Assembly (NCBI GenBank): GCA_903848955.1
Contig: CAINHS010000123.1
Span: forward strand, 1 to 32,347
DNA length: 32,347 nucleotides
Reading direction: 5' to 3'
Source: an uncultured beta proteobacterium
GTDB lineage: Bacteria; Pseudomonadota; Gammaproteobacteria; Burkholderiales; Rhodocyclaceae
Shown: positions 14,427-22,887 of the stretch, piece by piece
Position numbering within the stretch: position 1 is the first letter of the stretch
How the letters are laid out: each line of letters begins with the position of its first letter
The notes under the pieces: model-generated
The model's database searches: none
Told to the model about the DNA's origin: nothing
What the model saw: the letters and a program-made list of their open reading frames with translations, nothing else
Program-made: the position numbers and the translations under genes

Positions 14427-15615
14427 CATCGCCATCCGCGCCCGCGGTCTCGGCAAGCGCTACGCCCTCTTCGACCGGCCCGTCGACCGCCTGAAGCAGA
14501 TGCTGTTCGGGCGCTTTCACCGTTACTACCAGGAATTCTGGGCGCTGCAGAACATCGACATGGAGATCCGCAAGGGCGAGGTGGTCGGCATCATCGGCCG
14601 CAACGGCGCGGGAAAATCAACCCTGCTGCAACTCGTCTGCAGCACCCTGCAACCGACAACGGGGGAACTGACGGTGGAGGGCCGGGTCGCCGCGCTGCTG
14701 GAACTCGGCGCCGGATTCAATTCCAACTTCACCGGCCGCGAGAATGTCTATCTCAACGCGGCGATCCTCGGCATGAGCCGCGACGAGATCGCGGCACGCA
14801 TCGACGAGATCATCGCCTTCGCCGACATCGGTGATTTCATCGACCAGCCGGTCAAGATCTATTCCAGTGGCATGTTCATGCGGCTGGCCTTTGCCGTGGC
14901 GACCAGCGTGGATCCGGACATCCTGGTGATCGACGAGGCCTTGTCGGTGGGCGACGGCGCCTTCGCCCGCAAGTCGTTCGACCGCATCATGAAAATGAAG
15001 GACGCGGGCAAGACCATTCTTTTCTGCTCGCATTCGACGTATCAGGTCGAGGCCCTCTGTTCGCGCGCACTGTGGATCGAGCACGGCGCCCTGCGCATGA
15101 CGGGCAGCGCGGCCGACGTCACCAACGCCTACCATTCGAGCCTGGCGCCGCCCGTTGCGGGCAATGGCGCAACGCTGCGCGGTGCGCCGGTTGCCGCCGG
15201 CAACGGGCGCATTGTGCGGGTGACGGCCAGCGCCGACGGCGTCAGTGGCAAGAGCGTGCGGGTGCGCTCGGGCAAGAGCGACGTGGCCATCACCATCGCT
15301 TTCGCCATCGACCCGGCCCTGCCGGCCCCCACCGTAGCGCTCGGCTTCGCCGACAGCAGCGGCCTCACCGTCGCCAGCGCCACCTCGCTCAACGACGGCG
15401 CCACGGTCAAGGTCGGGGCGGACGGGTACGGCGAAGCCACCGTGGTCTTCCCCCGCTTTCCGCTGCTCAAGGGCAAGTATTCGGTAACGAGTTTTCTCGC
15501 CTGCGAGAATGCCATCCATGTCTATGAACAGATCGAGTGCAGTGTCACGCTCGAGGTGGTGCAGGAGGGGCTGGAGCAAGGGTTGGTGTCGCTGCCGCAC
15601 GAGTGGCGAACGTGA
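14416..15615 (+). CDS. wzt: Polysaccharide ABC exporter ATPase (Wzt) with C-terminal glycan-binding domain
   Basis: The 399-residue protein contains Walker A GRNGAGKST (61-69), the ABC signature YSSGM (149-153), Walker B ILVIDEA (169-175) and the H-loop His at 206. The C-terminal ~130 residues (about 265-395) form a beta-sandwich-like region (RIVRVTASADGVSGKSVRV, PRFPLLKGKYSVTSFLACEN) like the Wzt C-terminal domain that recognises the finished, capped O-antigen. This suggests the exported glycan carries a terminal cap such as a methyl group, which fits the several methyltransferases nearby. The ATG at 14416 lies inside the permease end. The gene overlaps the next one by 4 nt (GTGA). Confidence 0.94.
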   Translation: MSSDIAIRARGLGKRYALFDRPVDRLKQMLFGRFHRYYQEFWALQNIDMEIRKGEVVGIIGRNGAGKSTLLQLVCSTLQPTTGELTVEGRVAALLELGAGFNSNFTGRENVYLNAAILGMSRDEIAARIDEIIAFADIGDFIDQPVKIYSSGMFMRLAFAVATSVDPDILVIDEALSVGDGAFARKSFDRIMKMKDAGKTILFCSHSTYQVEALCSRALWIEHGALRMTGSAADVTNAYHSSLAPPVAGNGATLRGAPVAAGNGRIVRVTASADGVSGKSVRVRSGKSDVAITIAFAIDPALPAPTVALGFADSSGLTVASATSLNDGATVKVGADGYGEATVVFPRFPLLKGKYSVTSFLACENAIHVYEQIECSVTLEVVQEGLEQGLVSLPHEWRT

Positions 15616-16625
15616 CGCCGGCAGCCGGGTCCCTGCTCGTCAGCATTGCCGGTGAAGACTATTCGGTGCGCGACGTGGCGGCCGCCGACATGGCCGCGGT
15701 GCTCGACCTGCATGCCGGCGTATTCGGCGGCAAGGTCGATGCCGGCTGGTTCGCCTGGAAATATTCCGCGGGCAAGGGCGGTGCCGTCGGTGTCTGGAAC
15801 AGCGCCGGACGGCTGGTGGCGCACTGCGCAGGCATACCGCGCGCGCTGTTGCATGCCGGGCACGCCGTTGCCGGACTGCAGATCGGCGACGTGATGGTCG
15901 ATCCGGCGTGGCGCGGCATCATGACCCGGCGCGGTCCGTTCTATCACGCCTGTCGTCAGCTCTATTCCTCACGCATCGGCGCAGCGCCGGCGCCTTACCG
16001 CATCGGCTTCGGTTTTCCCAGCGAACGCCACATGCGCCTGGCCGTAGCGCTCGACCTGGCCTGGCAGGGAAGCTCTCTGGCGGCGCTGCACTGGAGCACT
16101 TCGCCGACAAGGGGGCTGGCGAAGTGGTGGCGGTGGTCGCCGCTCGATCCGGCGGCGAAGCATTTCGACCGGGCGGTGGCGCAGGCCTGGCAAGCGATGA
16201 CGGCGAGCCTGGCGGATGCGATCGTCGGCGAACGGGACCCGGCTTATGTCCGCTGGCGTTTCCTCGATCGCCCGGACCGGCGTTACCGCTTCTTCATGCT
16301 GCACCGGCCCTGGACGCGCACGCCGGCTGGCATCGCCATTCTTTATCTGGACGACCCGCAAGCCGCACAGTGGCTGGACTGGATCGGGCCGCCCGGATTG
16401 TTGCAGGCTGCCTGCGAGGGCGCCCTCGCCGCCGCCGCAGGCAGCGGCGCGCAGACCATGACGGCGTGGGCCAGCCCGATGGTGGCCGAGGCGCTGCAGG
16501 GCACCCTGAGCGAGCCCCCCGGGTTCGCGGCGTGCGTCGGCATTCCGAAGAATTCCTGCATCACGCAGGACGAGATTGGCTCCCGCCGCTGGTGGTGGAT
16601 GGGCGGCGACACGGACTTCCTGTGA
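15612..16625 (+). CDS. GNAT-like acyltransferase
   Basis: The 337-residue protein opens with ITVR-like strand-helix elements (YSVRDVAAADMAAVLDLHAG VFGG split). It has WFAWKYSAGKGG, which resembles the substrate-side segment of GNAT proteins in glycan loci, and GLQIGDVMVDPAWRGIMTRR, the strand followed by the acetyl-CoA loop region (R-x-x-G/A-type). The second half contains DPAYVRWRFLDRPDRRYRFF, also typical of this group. The exact acyl donor and acceptor are unknown; N- or O-acylation of an amino sugar is plausible. The start is GTG at 15612, overlapping the wzt stop. An ATG frame further upstream (15537) would lie inside wzt and is unlikely. Confidence 0.75.
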   Translation: MTPAAGSLLVSIAGEDYSVRDVAAADMAAVLDLHAGVFGGKVDAGWFAWKYSAGKGGAVGVWNSAGRLVAHCAGIPRALLHAGHAVAGLQIGDVMVDPAWRGIMTRRGPFYHACRQLYSSRIGAAPAPYRIGFGFPSERHMRLAVALDLAWQGSSLAALHWSTSPTRGLAKWWRWSPLDPAAKHFDRAVAQAWQAMTASLADAIVGERDPAYVRWRFLDRPDRRYRFFMLHRPWTRTPAGIAILYLDDPQAAQWLDWIGPPGLLQAACEGALAAAAGSGAQTMTAWASPMVAEALQGTLSEPPGFAACVGIPKNSCITQDEIGSRRWWWMGGDTDFL

Positions 16626-17359
16626 TGACGAGTGCATTTTCGCGGCAGCTTGGCTTCGTTACCTGCGCCACCGATGCTGATGTATTGCGCGACCGGCTGC
16701 TGGCTTCGGAATGCCTGGCTTCGCGCCGTTACCCGCTGTTCGTGCATTACGGCGCCGCTTCGGCGGCGGCGGCGTTCAATTCCGTGATGGACCAGCCGCC
16801 GCCATGCGACTGGCTGGTCTGGGTACATCAGGATGTCTTTCTGCCGCCAGGGTGGGACGAGAGGTTTCTCAAGGCCATTGCCGAAGCCGAGGCAAAGATC
16901 GCGAAGGTGGCAGTGGTCGGGGTCTATGGCATCGTCGGCAGCGGGCCCTCCTGCCACCACGTCGGCCACGTGCTCGACCGTGGCACGCTGTGGCGCTGGC
17001 CGGTGCCGCTGCCCTGCGTTGCGGACAGCCTGGACGAACTGCTGTTCGCGGTTCGCGCCGATTCCGGGTTGCGGCTCGACCCTGCCCTCGGCTTCGATTT
17101 GTACGCCACCGATCTGGTGCTCGCGGCCCGCGCGGCAGGCTGGAACGCGGTGGTGGCGGACGCCTATTGCGAGCACTGGTCGGCGACGCCGACAGACGGA
17201 AACCTCGACCCGGCAATGGTGGCGCGCGTCGAAGCGAGCGCCGGGGTGTTCAGAGAAAAATGGGCGCACCGGCTGCCGGTTACAACGACGTGTCTTCACC
17301 TGGAGCGCAGCAGCGGCCAGGACACCGCCGGGGAAAGTGCCGCGGGGAGCGCGCAATGA
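16625..17359 (+). CDS. Glycosyltransferase-like protein (GT2-like, StrF-type domain)
   Basis: This 244-residue protein has the core pattern of the short GT2-like family PF13712: a starting strand LGFVTCATD, CDWLVWVHQDVFLPPGWDER (the conserved 'HQDv.LP.gW' nucleotide/metal segment), VAVVGVYGIVGSG, and late LGFDLYATDLVLAARAAGW followed by H in CEHWS. These resemble GT-A enzymes that lack the longer acceptor region. Sugar specificity cannot be read. ATG 16625 overlaps the previous stop by 1 nt (TGATG), and the gene end overlaps the next as ATGA. Confidence 0.8.
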   Translation: MTSAFSRQLGFVTCATDADVLRDRLLASECLASRRYPLFVHYGAASAAAAFNSVMDQPPPCDWLVWVHQDVFLPPGWDERFLKAIAEAEAKIAKVAVVGVYGIVGSGPSCHHVGHVLDRGTLWRWPVPLPCVADSLDELLFAVRADSGLRLDPALGFDLYATDLVLAARAAGWNAVVADAYCEHWSATPTDGNLDPAMVARVEASAGVFREKWAHRLPVTTTCLHLERSSGQDTAGESAAGSAQ

Positions 17360-18489
17360 CCTGCAACCCGAACCAGATGCCAGGACCGAATATGACAATG
17401 AATTCACATGTCGAAGAGTTTTCGGCGCAAACGCAAGACCAGTCTGAATGGAGTTTGTCGGGATGGGCCTTCGTCCCCGGCGAGGTGATTTGCAGCGCGC
17501 ATGCCGAACTGGACGGCAAGCCGTTGGCGCCGGTTTCCTGGGGCTGGCCGCGACCCGCAGTGCAGGAGGATTTCCCGGAGCAAAGCGCCGCGAAATACGC
17601 CGGCTTCCGCTCGTATCTTTGCCTGCCGGCCGGGCTCGAAGCCGGCGCGCATCAACTCGAGCTGGTTTTCCTGGACGAGGACGGCCGGGAACTGGGGCGC
17701 ATCAGGCAGGCTTTCGCAACAAGCAATCCCGTCGTCAAGAAACCGGTACGCGATAGCCGCCCGGACATTGACAGAAATCACCCGCAGGCGGCCTATCTCG
17801 ACCTGCTGGAGAAGACACTGACGGGCTTGCCTTACGCGCAGGCCGAGGACTATCGATTCCGCCAGGACGGGCGCGATTGGCCGCAGCAGGCGCACTCGAT
17901 GGCCGGCATGGAAAGGCTGCGCCACTTGCGCGCCTGCGTCGAAACGCTGGTTCGCGAAAACATACCCGGCGACCTGATCGAGACCGGGGTCTGGCGCGGC
18001 GGCGCGTGCATCCTGATGCGCGGGGTGCTGCGCGCTCTTGGTGACCCGTCGCGCACGGTATGGGTAGCGGATTCCTTTGCCGGGCTGCCGCCGCCCGACG
18101 CCGGGAAATATCCGGCCGATGCCGGCGACAGGCTCCACGCTTTTCAGGAACTGGCCGTATCGATGGAGCAGGTGCGCAACAACTTCCAGCGCTACGACCT
18201 GCTTGACGGCCAGGTCAGATTCCTCAAGGGCTTCTTCGCCGACACCTTGCCGACCGCCCCGATAGGCCGGCTGTCACTGTTGCGGCTGGATGGCGACATG
18301 TACGAATCAACCATCGACGCCGTGACGGCGCTCTATCCGAAATTGTCGTCGGGCGGCTTTTGCATCGTGGACGACTACGGTGCAGTTCCTGCCTGCCGGC
18401 TGGCGATCAACGACTACCGCCGGGCGCACGGGATCGAAGAGCCCATCAGCATGATCGACTGGACCGGCGCCTGGTGGCGCAAGGAGTGA
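17356..18489 (+). CDS. TylF/MycF-type sugar O-methyltransferase with N-terminal beta domain
   Basis: The 377-residue protein has two parts. Residues ~30-125 form a beta-sandwich-like module (SLSGWAFVPGEVICSAHAEL; WGWPRPAVQEDFP; GFRSYLCLPAGLEAGAHQLE) like the 'GWa..p...DG....G..RPDV...fP' modules found in glycan-modifying proteins. Residues ~135-375 are a macrocin-type O-methyltransferase domain: DLIETGVWRGGACILMRGVL (206-225), VWVADSFAGLPPPD, and LRLDGDMYESTIDA with VDDYGA supplying the metal-binding acids. It probably methylates a sugar hydroxyl in a Mg-dependent way. It is the last gene of the + operon; later in-frame ATGs at 17392 and 17398 are possible starts. Confidence 0.87.
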   Translation: MTCNPNQMPGPNMTMNSHVEEFSAQTQDQSEWSLSGWAFVPGEVICSAHAELDGKPLAPVSWGWPRPAVQEDFPEQSAAKYAGFRSYLCLPAGLEAGAHQLELVFLDEDGRELGRIRQAFATSNPVVKKPVRDSRPDIDRNHPQAAYLDLLEKTLTGLPYAQAEDYRFRQDGRDWPQQAHSMAGMERLRHLRACVETLVRENIPGDLIETGVWRGGACILMRGVLRALGDPSRTVWVADSFAGLPPPDAGKYPADAGDRLHAFQELAVSMEQVRNNFQRYDLLDGQVRFLKGFFADTLPTAPIGRLSLLRLDGDMYESTIDAVTALYPKLSSGGFCIVDDYGAVPACRLAINDYRRAHGIEEPISMIDWTGAWWRKE

Positions 18490-18517
18490 GGCATCAATCG
18501 ACGCCGTGTTTGCCTCA
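18487..18517. terminator. Hairpin between converging genes, possible bidirectional terminator
   Basis: TGAGGCA (18487-18493) and TGCCTCA (18511-18517) form a perfect 7-bp stem with a 17-nt loop. The arms include both stop codons: that of the TylF-type gene on + and that of the acyltransferase on -. There is no T run, so any termination role is weakly supported. Confidence 0.35.
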
Positions 18518-19600
18518 TCCCGGGGACGGCCGTGACCGGAGCCCGGCCGCCTTGTTCCGCATGAGCCGCATTACCGGTTCTTCGACGAAGACGGTAAGGA
18601 CATAGGCGAGTCCGGGCGACAGCAGCATGAAGGCGAGGAACCCGGCCCGGTCGGTCTGCCCGGCGCGGGCGACAGGCCAATGCACTATCAGGAGCAGGTG
18701 GAACAGATACCACTGATAGCTGATCCTGGCCACCAGCCGGAATGCCTCGTAGCCGGGCCACTGTCCGGCTTTGAGATTGGCCTGCAGCCAGTACGCAAGC
18801 AGGAACGCGGCGAGCGGGCTGGCCATGACGTTGAGCGAGAAGAACACATTGCTTGCGGTGCTGTCGAGCGAGACGCCGGACAGATCGAGCGTCTTGGAAA
18901 ACTGATAGCGGGTGGCCAGCAGAAAAGCTACACCCGACAGCAGCCAGAACATCGCGTGGCTGATCTTTCTCCCGTCGCGGTGCATCCAGTAGAGTATGCC
19001 GCCCAGGCACAGCGACGACATGTTGCTCAGGGTATGGCAATAAAAGGCGAAGGCGCGGGAATGGCTCTCCGCGACCGGCACCGCCAATGGCCGGGCGACA
19101 AGGAACGTGTAGGCAAGGCTTGCCGCGACCGCATACAGGATGACCCAGAGCAGCGCCCGCCGGTGACGAAGCAGGCGGAATATCAGCGGCGCGATCAGGT
19201 AGAACTGGATCTCGACGGCCAGGCTCCAGGAAAACGCCAGCGGTCCAAGCTCGTTGCCCCACAGGTTCTGCAAGCCGAGGAAATAGGCCGGTTTCGGCCC
19301 GGCCAGGTCGCCGGCGACGGCCGCAACCAGCAGCAACAGCAGGTAGGTCGGATATATCTTCGACAAGCGGCGGACGTAGAACCACGCCACCGGCTCGTTC
19401 CGGGCAAGTTGCTGGGTTATGAGGTAGCCGCTCAGGACGAAGAACAGCGGCACGCCGAAATTCACGGAGAGGACGCACCAGGCGGCCCTTTCCGCCAGGG
19501 GTGACAAGTGCGGAAGGAAATACGGGATGGCGTGCGACAAGACGACATGCACAATGGCATAGGCCCGCAGCACGTCAAAGGCGGTATCACGACTTGTCAT
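18515..19600 (-). CDS. Acyltransferase-3 family membrane protein (O-acetyltransferase-like)
   Basis: This 361-residue protein with about ten membrane segments matches the acyltransferase-3 family. The N-terminal AFDVLRAYAIVHVVLSHAIP contains the key His (H23), followed by GVPLFFVLSGYLITQQLARN, YVRRLSKIYPTY, and SWSLAVEIQFYLIAPLIF with the conserved Glu. Such proteins transfer acetyl or other acyl groups to sugars of O-antigen or exopolysaccharide on the inner membrane. The frame is open to 19711, but ATG 19600 gives the standard N-terminus and has GAGA upstream. It stands alone on the minus strand between two + operons. Confidence 0.9.
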   Translation of the reverse strand: MTSRDTAFDVLRAYAIVHVVLSHAIPYFLPHLSPLAERAAWCVLSVNFGVPLFFVLSGYLITQQLARNEPVAWFYVRRLSKIYPTYLLLLLVAAVAGDLAGPKPAYFLGLQNLWGNELGPLAFSWSLAVEIQFYLIAPLIFRLLRHRRALLWVILYAVAASLAYTFLVARPLAVPVAESHSRAFAFYCHTLSNMSSLCLGGILYWMHRDGRKISHAMFWLLSGVAFLLATRYQFSKTLDLSGVSLDSTASNVFFSLNVMASPLAAFLLAYWLQANLKAGQWPGYEAFRLVARISYQWYLFHLLLIVHWPVARAGQTDRAGFLAFMLLSPGLAYVLTVFVEEPVMRLMRNKAAGLRSRPSPG

Positions 19601-19671
19601 TGTTTCTCTGCGAAAATGCGCCTTTCGCCTGCGATGGTGCAGGATCCGCATTGTAAGGGACGTCACCGGAA

Positions 19672-20649
19672 ATGATTCGTTTGCCACCTCCCGACCCGCG
19701 CAGACTGGCAAGGACGTTGCTGCGGATTTTTCACCGGTTTGATTACGGCCATCTGTTGCCGCTCATGGCCGGTTTGCCGCTCACGATCGGCTATGCGCTT
19801 GCGGCGTGGCGCGGAAAGTTCGCCGCGGCCTGCGGCAGCGACTGGCGGTCGATGGCGCATGGTTGCCGGCATGTCAGCCGCGAGACCCTGGCCGGCTATC
19901 GCCTGCTGGCGCCCGGAACGGACGGCGCCGCTTATCGTGGCTGGCACGCGCAGCGGTTCGCCACCGAGTCGCGCGAGGAATTCGAGGCGCAACTGGTGGC
20001 CGCCGGACGCGTTGAACAGTTACAGTGCGAGGTATCGCCCGCCATCGAGCAGTTATGCCGCAACAGGAGGCGGGGGCTGGTGCTGCTGACGCCGCATTTC
20101 GACAGTTTTTTTCTCGGCGTGGCCTTTCTGGGACGATCTGGCGGGACAATCAACCTGATGACATCCGCAATTACACGCGATCCCCGGATTCCCGTCGAGG
20201 TGCAGCGGCATTTCGCGACGAAATACCGCGGCCTCGAGCACTACCTCAACGGCGGGCGGACTCTCGACATGGAGAGCGGCCTGCGCCCCTTTTATCGCCT
20301 GCTCACCGCGAATGAAACCCTGGTGGTGCTGGCCGATGCCCCGGTCCTGCCCGGCGGCGCCGACAGCACGGCGGACTTCCTCGGTGCCCCGCGCTTGCTT
20401 TCGGGCGGACCGGTCAGGCTGGCCGGGCGCACGGGAAGCGAACTGGGCTGCTTCGTCTGCCGCTATCTGGGAGGCAACCGCTACCGCATCGAATTGGGAC
20501 CCCTCGGTGCGGCGGACGATCCGACCATGGTGCAACAGATCTACCGGTTTTTCAGCACGGCCATCGAGCAGCAGCCGGGACGCTGGTGGGCGGCCGACTT
20601 GCTGCCGGCGATGACGATCGCCACGGCCGCCGCCGGCGAGACGCCATGA
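19672..20649 (+). CDS. LpxL/HtrB-like acyltransferase homologue
   Basis: The 325-residue protein resembles the lipid A late acyltransferase family: N-terminal helices, then GLVLLTPHFDSFFLGVAFLG, TINLMTSAITRDPRIPVEVQ, MESGLRPFYRLLTANETLVV, LADAPV and FLGAPRLLSGGPVRLAGRTG, the usual order in LpxL-type enzymes. The catalytic HX4(D/E) motif is not standard: H142 is followed at +5 by Phe (F147), and the nearest acid is D144 at +2. It may be a divergent enzyme or have a different function in glycan lipid or sugar acylation. It is divergent from the acyltransferase-3 gene and overlaps the next gene by 4 nt. It starts a four-gene + block. Confidence 0.75.
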   Translation: MIRLPPPDPRRLARTLLRIFHRFDYGHLLPLMAGLPLTIGYALAAWRGKFAAACGSDWRSMAHGCRHVSRETLAGYRLLAPGTDGAAYRGWHAQRFATESREEFEAQLVAAGRVEQLQCEVSPAIEQLCRNRRRGLVLLTPHFDSFFLGVAFLGRSGGTINLMTSAITRDPRIPVEVQRHFATKYRGLEHYLNGGRTLDMESGLRPFYRLLTANETLVVLADAPVLPGGADSTADFLGAPRLLSGGPVRLAGRTGSELGCFVCRYLGGNRYRIELGPLGAADDPTMVQQIYRFFSTAIEQQPGRWWAADLLPAMTIATAAAGETP

Positions 20650-21794
20650 GCCCGGACATCCTGCTGTTCGATGCCGGCGACGTCGACGCTTCGGCGGAGT
20701 ACCGGCTCGGTCTGCGCGAACTACGGCGGCGCCTGCCGGCGGACTGCCGCTGGCACGTGGCCGGCGGCGGCTTGCCCCGGCCGGCGGAGTTTCCCGGCTA
20801 CACCGACGCCGAACATCTGCTGGTGATCCTCAACCCCTGCCTCGTTGTCTCGGACCTGCTGTTGTCCGACCTCGAGGAACTGCTTGCCGGCGACGGGATT
20901 GACTGCGCGCTGCCGGCCGATCCGCGCACCGCGACAGGCGAATGGCAGATCGATTACGCCAGCCGGCCCGGCTTCGATCGCTATGCAGCGCGGCGGCGCT
21001 CGCTGGCCGCGGCCGCCCATGACGGCCGCGTACCCTGGCTCTACCTGGTCAAGCGCCGGGCGCTGGCCGCACTTGCGGCCGGCGACCCCGCTCTCGGCTG
21101 GGACCTTGTTCCGGCACGCCTGGGGTCGAAGGCGATGGTTGCGGAACGGGCTTTCGTGCATTCATTTGCCGATTACCGCCAGAGCGATCGCAGCGAAATG
21201 CTGGAGCTTGTGCCCGCATCGACAAACAGCCTGCTGGATGTGGGCGGCGGCGAGGGCGGCTTTGCCCTCGGCTTCGCGCGCCGGCGCGACAGGCCCGCGG
21301 CGCTAGCCGAGCCGGACCACGCCGCCGCGACACGGGCGCGGGAGCGCGGGCTGGAGGTTCATTGCACCGCATTCGAGGCGCTGGACGAGTCGCTGTCCTT
21401 CGACTGCATCTCCTTTCTCGATGTCCTGGAACACCTGGCCGATCCCCTCGCGGCATTGCTGAAGGCGCGCCGGATGCTGAACCCGGGCGGAACGATAGTG
21501 ATGTCGGCGCCCAACGTCGGGCACTGGTCGGTGGTGTGGGACCTGCTGGAGGGCCATTTTGACTACCAGCCGGTCGGCATTCTATGCACAACGCATCTGC
21601 GCTTCTTTTCCCGTCACGGCCTGGAACGCCTCATCGATGAGGCCGGCCTGGCGATCATCCGCTGGGAAAACAGCCCGTCCCCCATCCCGGGAGAGTTCGC
21701 CAGGCTGCTGCAACGCATGGACGACTGCAACTTGCGGCCGGACCGCGACAGCCTCGGCAGCGAAAGCTTCCATGTCCTCGTCGGCCGACGTTGA
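20646..21794 (+). CDS. Class I SAM-dependent methyltransferase with N-terminal extension
   Basis: The 382-residue protein contains a methyltransferase core in its second half: motif I LLDVGGGEGGFALGF (196-210), a post-I acid in AEPDHAAA, LDVLEHLADPLAALLKARRM (258-277), then LNPGGTIVMSAPNVGHW and THLRFFSRHGLERLIDEAGL. That is the pattern of Methyltransf_11/23-type enzymes acting on glycans. The first ~190 residues are a separate alpha/beta region (DILLFDAGDVDASAEYRLGL) that resembles the start of a glycosyltransferase-like nucleotide-binding fold. I do not recognise it firmly. The ATG overlaps the upstream stop as ATGA, and the end overlaps the GT2 start by 23 nt. Confidence 0.8.
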   Translation: MSPDILLFDAGDVDASAEYRLGLRELRRRLPADCRWHVAGGGLPRPAEFPGYTDAEHLLVILNPCLVVSDLLLSDLEELLAGDGIDCALPADPRTATGEWQIDYASRPGFDRYAARRRSLAAAAHDGRVPWLYLVKRRALAALAAGDPALGWDLVPARLGSKAMVAERAFVHSFADYRQSDRSEMLELVPASTNSLLDVGGGEGGFALGFARRRDRPAALAEPDHAAATRARERGLEVHCTAFEALDESLSFDCISFLDVLEHLADPLAALLKARRMLNPGGTIVMSAPNVGHWSVVWDLLEGHFDYQPVGILCTTHLRFFSRHGLERLIDEAGLAIIRWENSPSPIPGEFARLLQRMDDCNLRPDRDSLGSESFHVLVGRR

Positions 21795-22875
21795 TATCGT
21801 CATAGTCAATTTTCGTTGCGCCGGCGATACGCTGGCGGCCGTTTCGCTGCTTGCGCCCTGGCGCTTCAATCTCCTCTGGATCGTTGATAACAGCGATGAC
21901 GCCGTCGAAGCCGCGACGCTGCGCGACGCTACCGCACATCTCCCCTGGGTGAGGTTGATCGTGGCGGAACGCAACCTCGGCTTCGGCAGCGCCTGCAATC
22001 TGGCGTTTGCGCGCTCCGCGACGCCTCTGTTCCTGCTGCTCAATCCGGATGCGCGCATTTCGCCTGGGGATATTTCCATCCTCGCCCAAGTGCTGCTTAA
22101 AGATCCAGGGATGGCTGGTGCGTCGCCACGGATATATTGGGACTCGAGAAGAAGATTCCTTTTGCCTGTAGCCTCGACGCAATCGCCATCGATGATGGTG
22201 GCTACGGCCTTGGCCGTGCATGCCCGGCCAGTCGCCAGGGCCGCTTTCCGCCACTATCTTGCAGCCATGCAGGAGCGTATGGCAGCAGAAACCACTTTCC
22301 CTGTCGATTTCCTGGCGGGAGCGATACTGATGCTGCGACGGCAGGCGGTGCTGTCCGCGGGGGGACTTTTCGATCCCGACTATTTCATGTTTTTCGAGGA
22401 TAGCGATCTTTCGTTGCGTCTGCGGCGCGCCGGATTTGGTCTGTGCATTGCCCCCCGTGCCAGCGCGGTACATGAATACCGGCACAAGGACTACAAGGCT
22501 CGATTGATGATGGCAAGCCGGCAAACATACTTCCGCAAGCATTTCCCGGTCTTTTTCCGCCTCAGCAGGGAACTGGATCTCGTCGACCGTTTGGGCAAAC
22601 CTGCCGACTGGGCCCGATGGGGTACCATGTTGCCGTCGCCCATTCATACTGCCGCGGATCTTGATGCAAGCCTGCCGAACCATGGTGTCGTCGCCTTCAG
22701 CCCCAGCCCGCTTCTCATGCCGGCGGCTTTTCGCCCCGCCGCGGCAGAGCCGGTACCCTTTGACGACGATGACTGGAAACTGCTTGAACCCGGCCGGTAC
22801 ATGGTGGCCATGAGGCACAGAAGCGGGAGCGCCCCGTTGGCTTTCGTTTCGTTCGAGCGTGCGGCGCCCGCCTAG
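21772..22875 (+). CDS. Family 2 glycosyltransferase (rhamnosyltransferase-like)
   Basis: The 367-residue protein has a GT-A fold: DVDIVIVNFRCAGDTLAAVS at the start, IVDNSDD, ERNLGFGSACNLAFARS, and LLLNPDARISPGD with the NPD form of the metal motif at 91-93. The later FLAGAILMLRRQAVLSAGGL, FDPDYFMFFEDSDLSLRLRR (the 'ED.DL..R' base region) and HEYRHKD are typical of dTDP-rhamnose-type transferases, although the donor cannot be fixed. A C-terminal extension of ~90 residues has no clear match. The gene begins inside the end of the methyltransferase gene, so the two are probably coupled. Confidence 0.88.
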   Translation: MSSSADVDIVIVNFRCAGDTLAAVSLLAPWRFNLLWIVDNSDDAVEAATLRDATAHLPWVRLIVAERNLGFGSACNLAFARSATPLFLLLNPDARISPGDISILAQVLLKDPGMAGASPRIYWDSRRRFLLPVASTQSPSMMVATALAVHARPVARAAFRHYLAAMQERMAAETTFPVDFLAGAILMLRRQAVLSAGGLFDPDYFMFFEDSDLSLRLRRAGFGLCIAPRASAVHEYRHKDYKARLMMASRQTYFRKHFPVFFRLSRELDLVDRLGKPADWARWGTMLPSPIHTAADLDASLPNHGVVAFSPSPLLMPAAFRPAAAEPVPFDDDDWKLLEPGRYMVAMRHRSGSAPLAFVSFERAAPA

Positions 22876-22887
22876 GACGAAGTAGCC

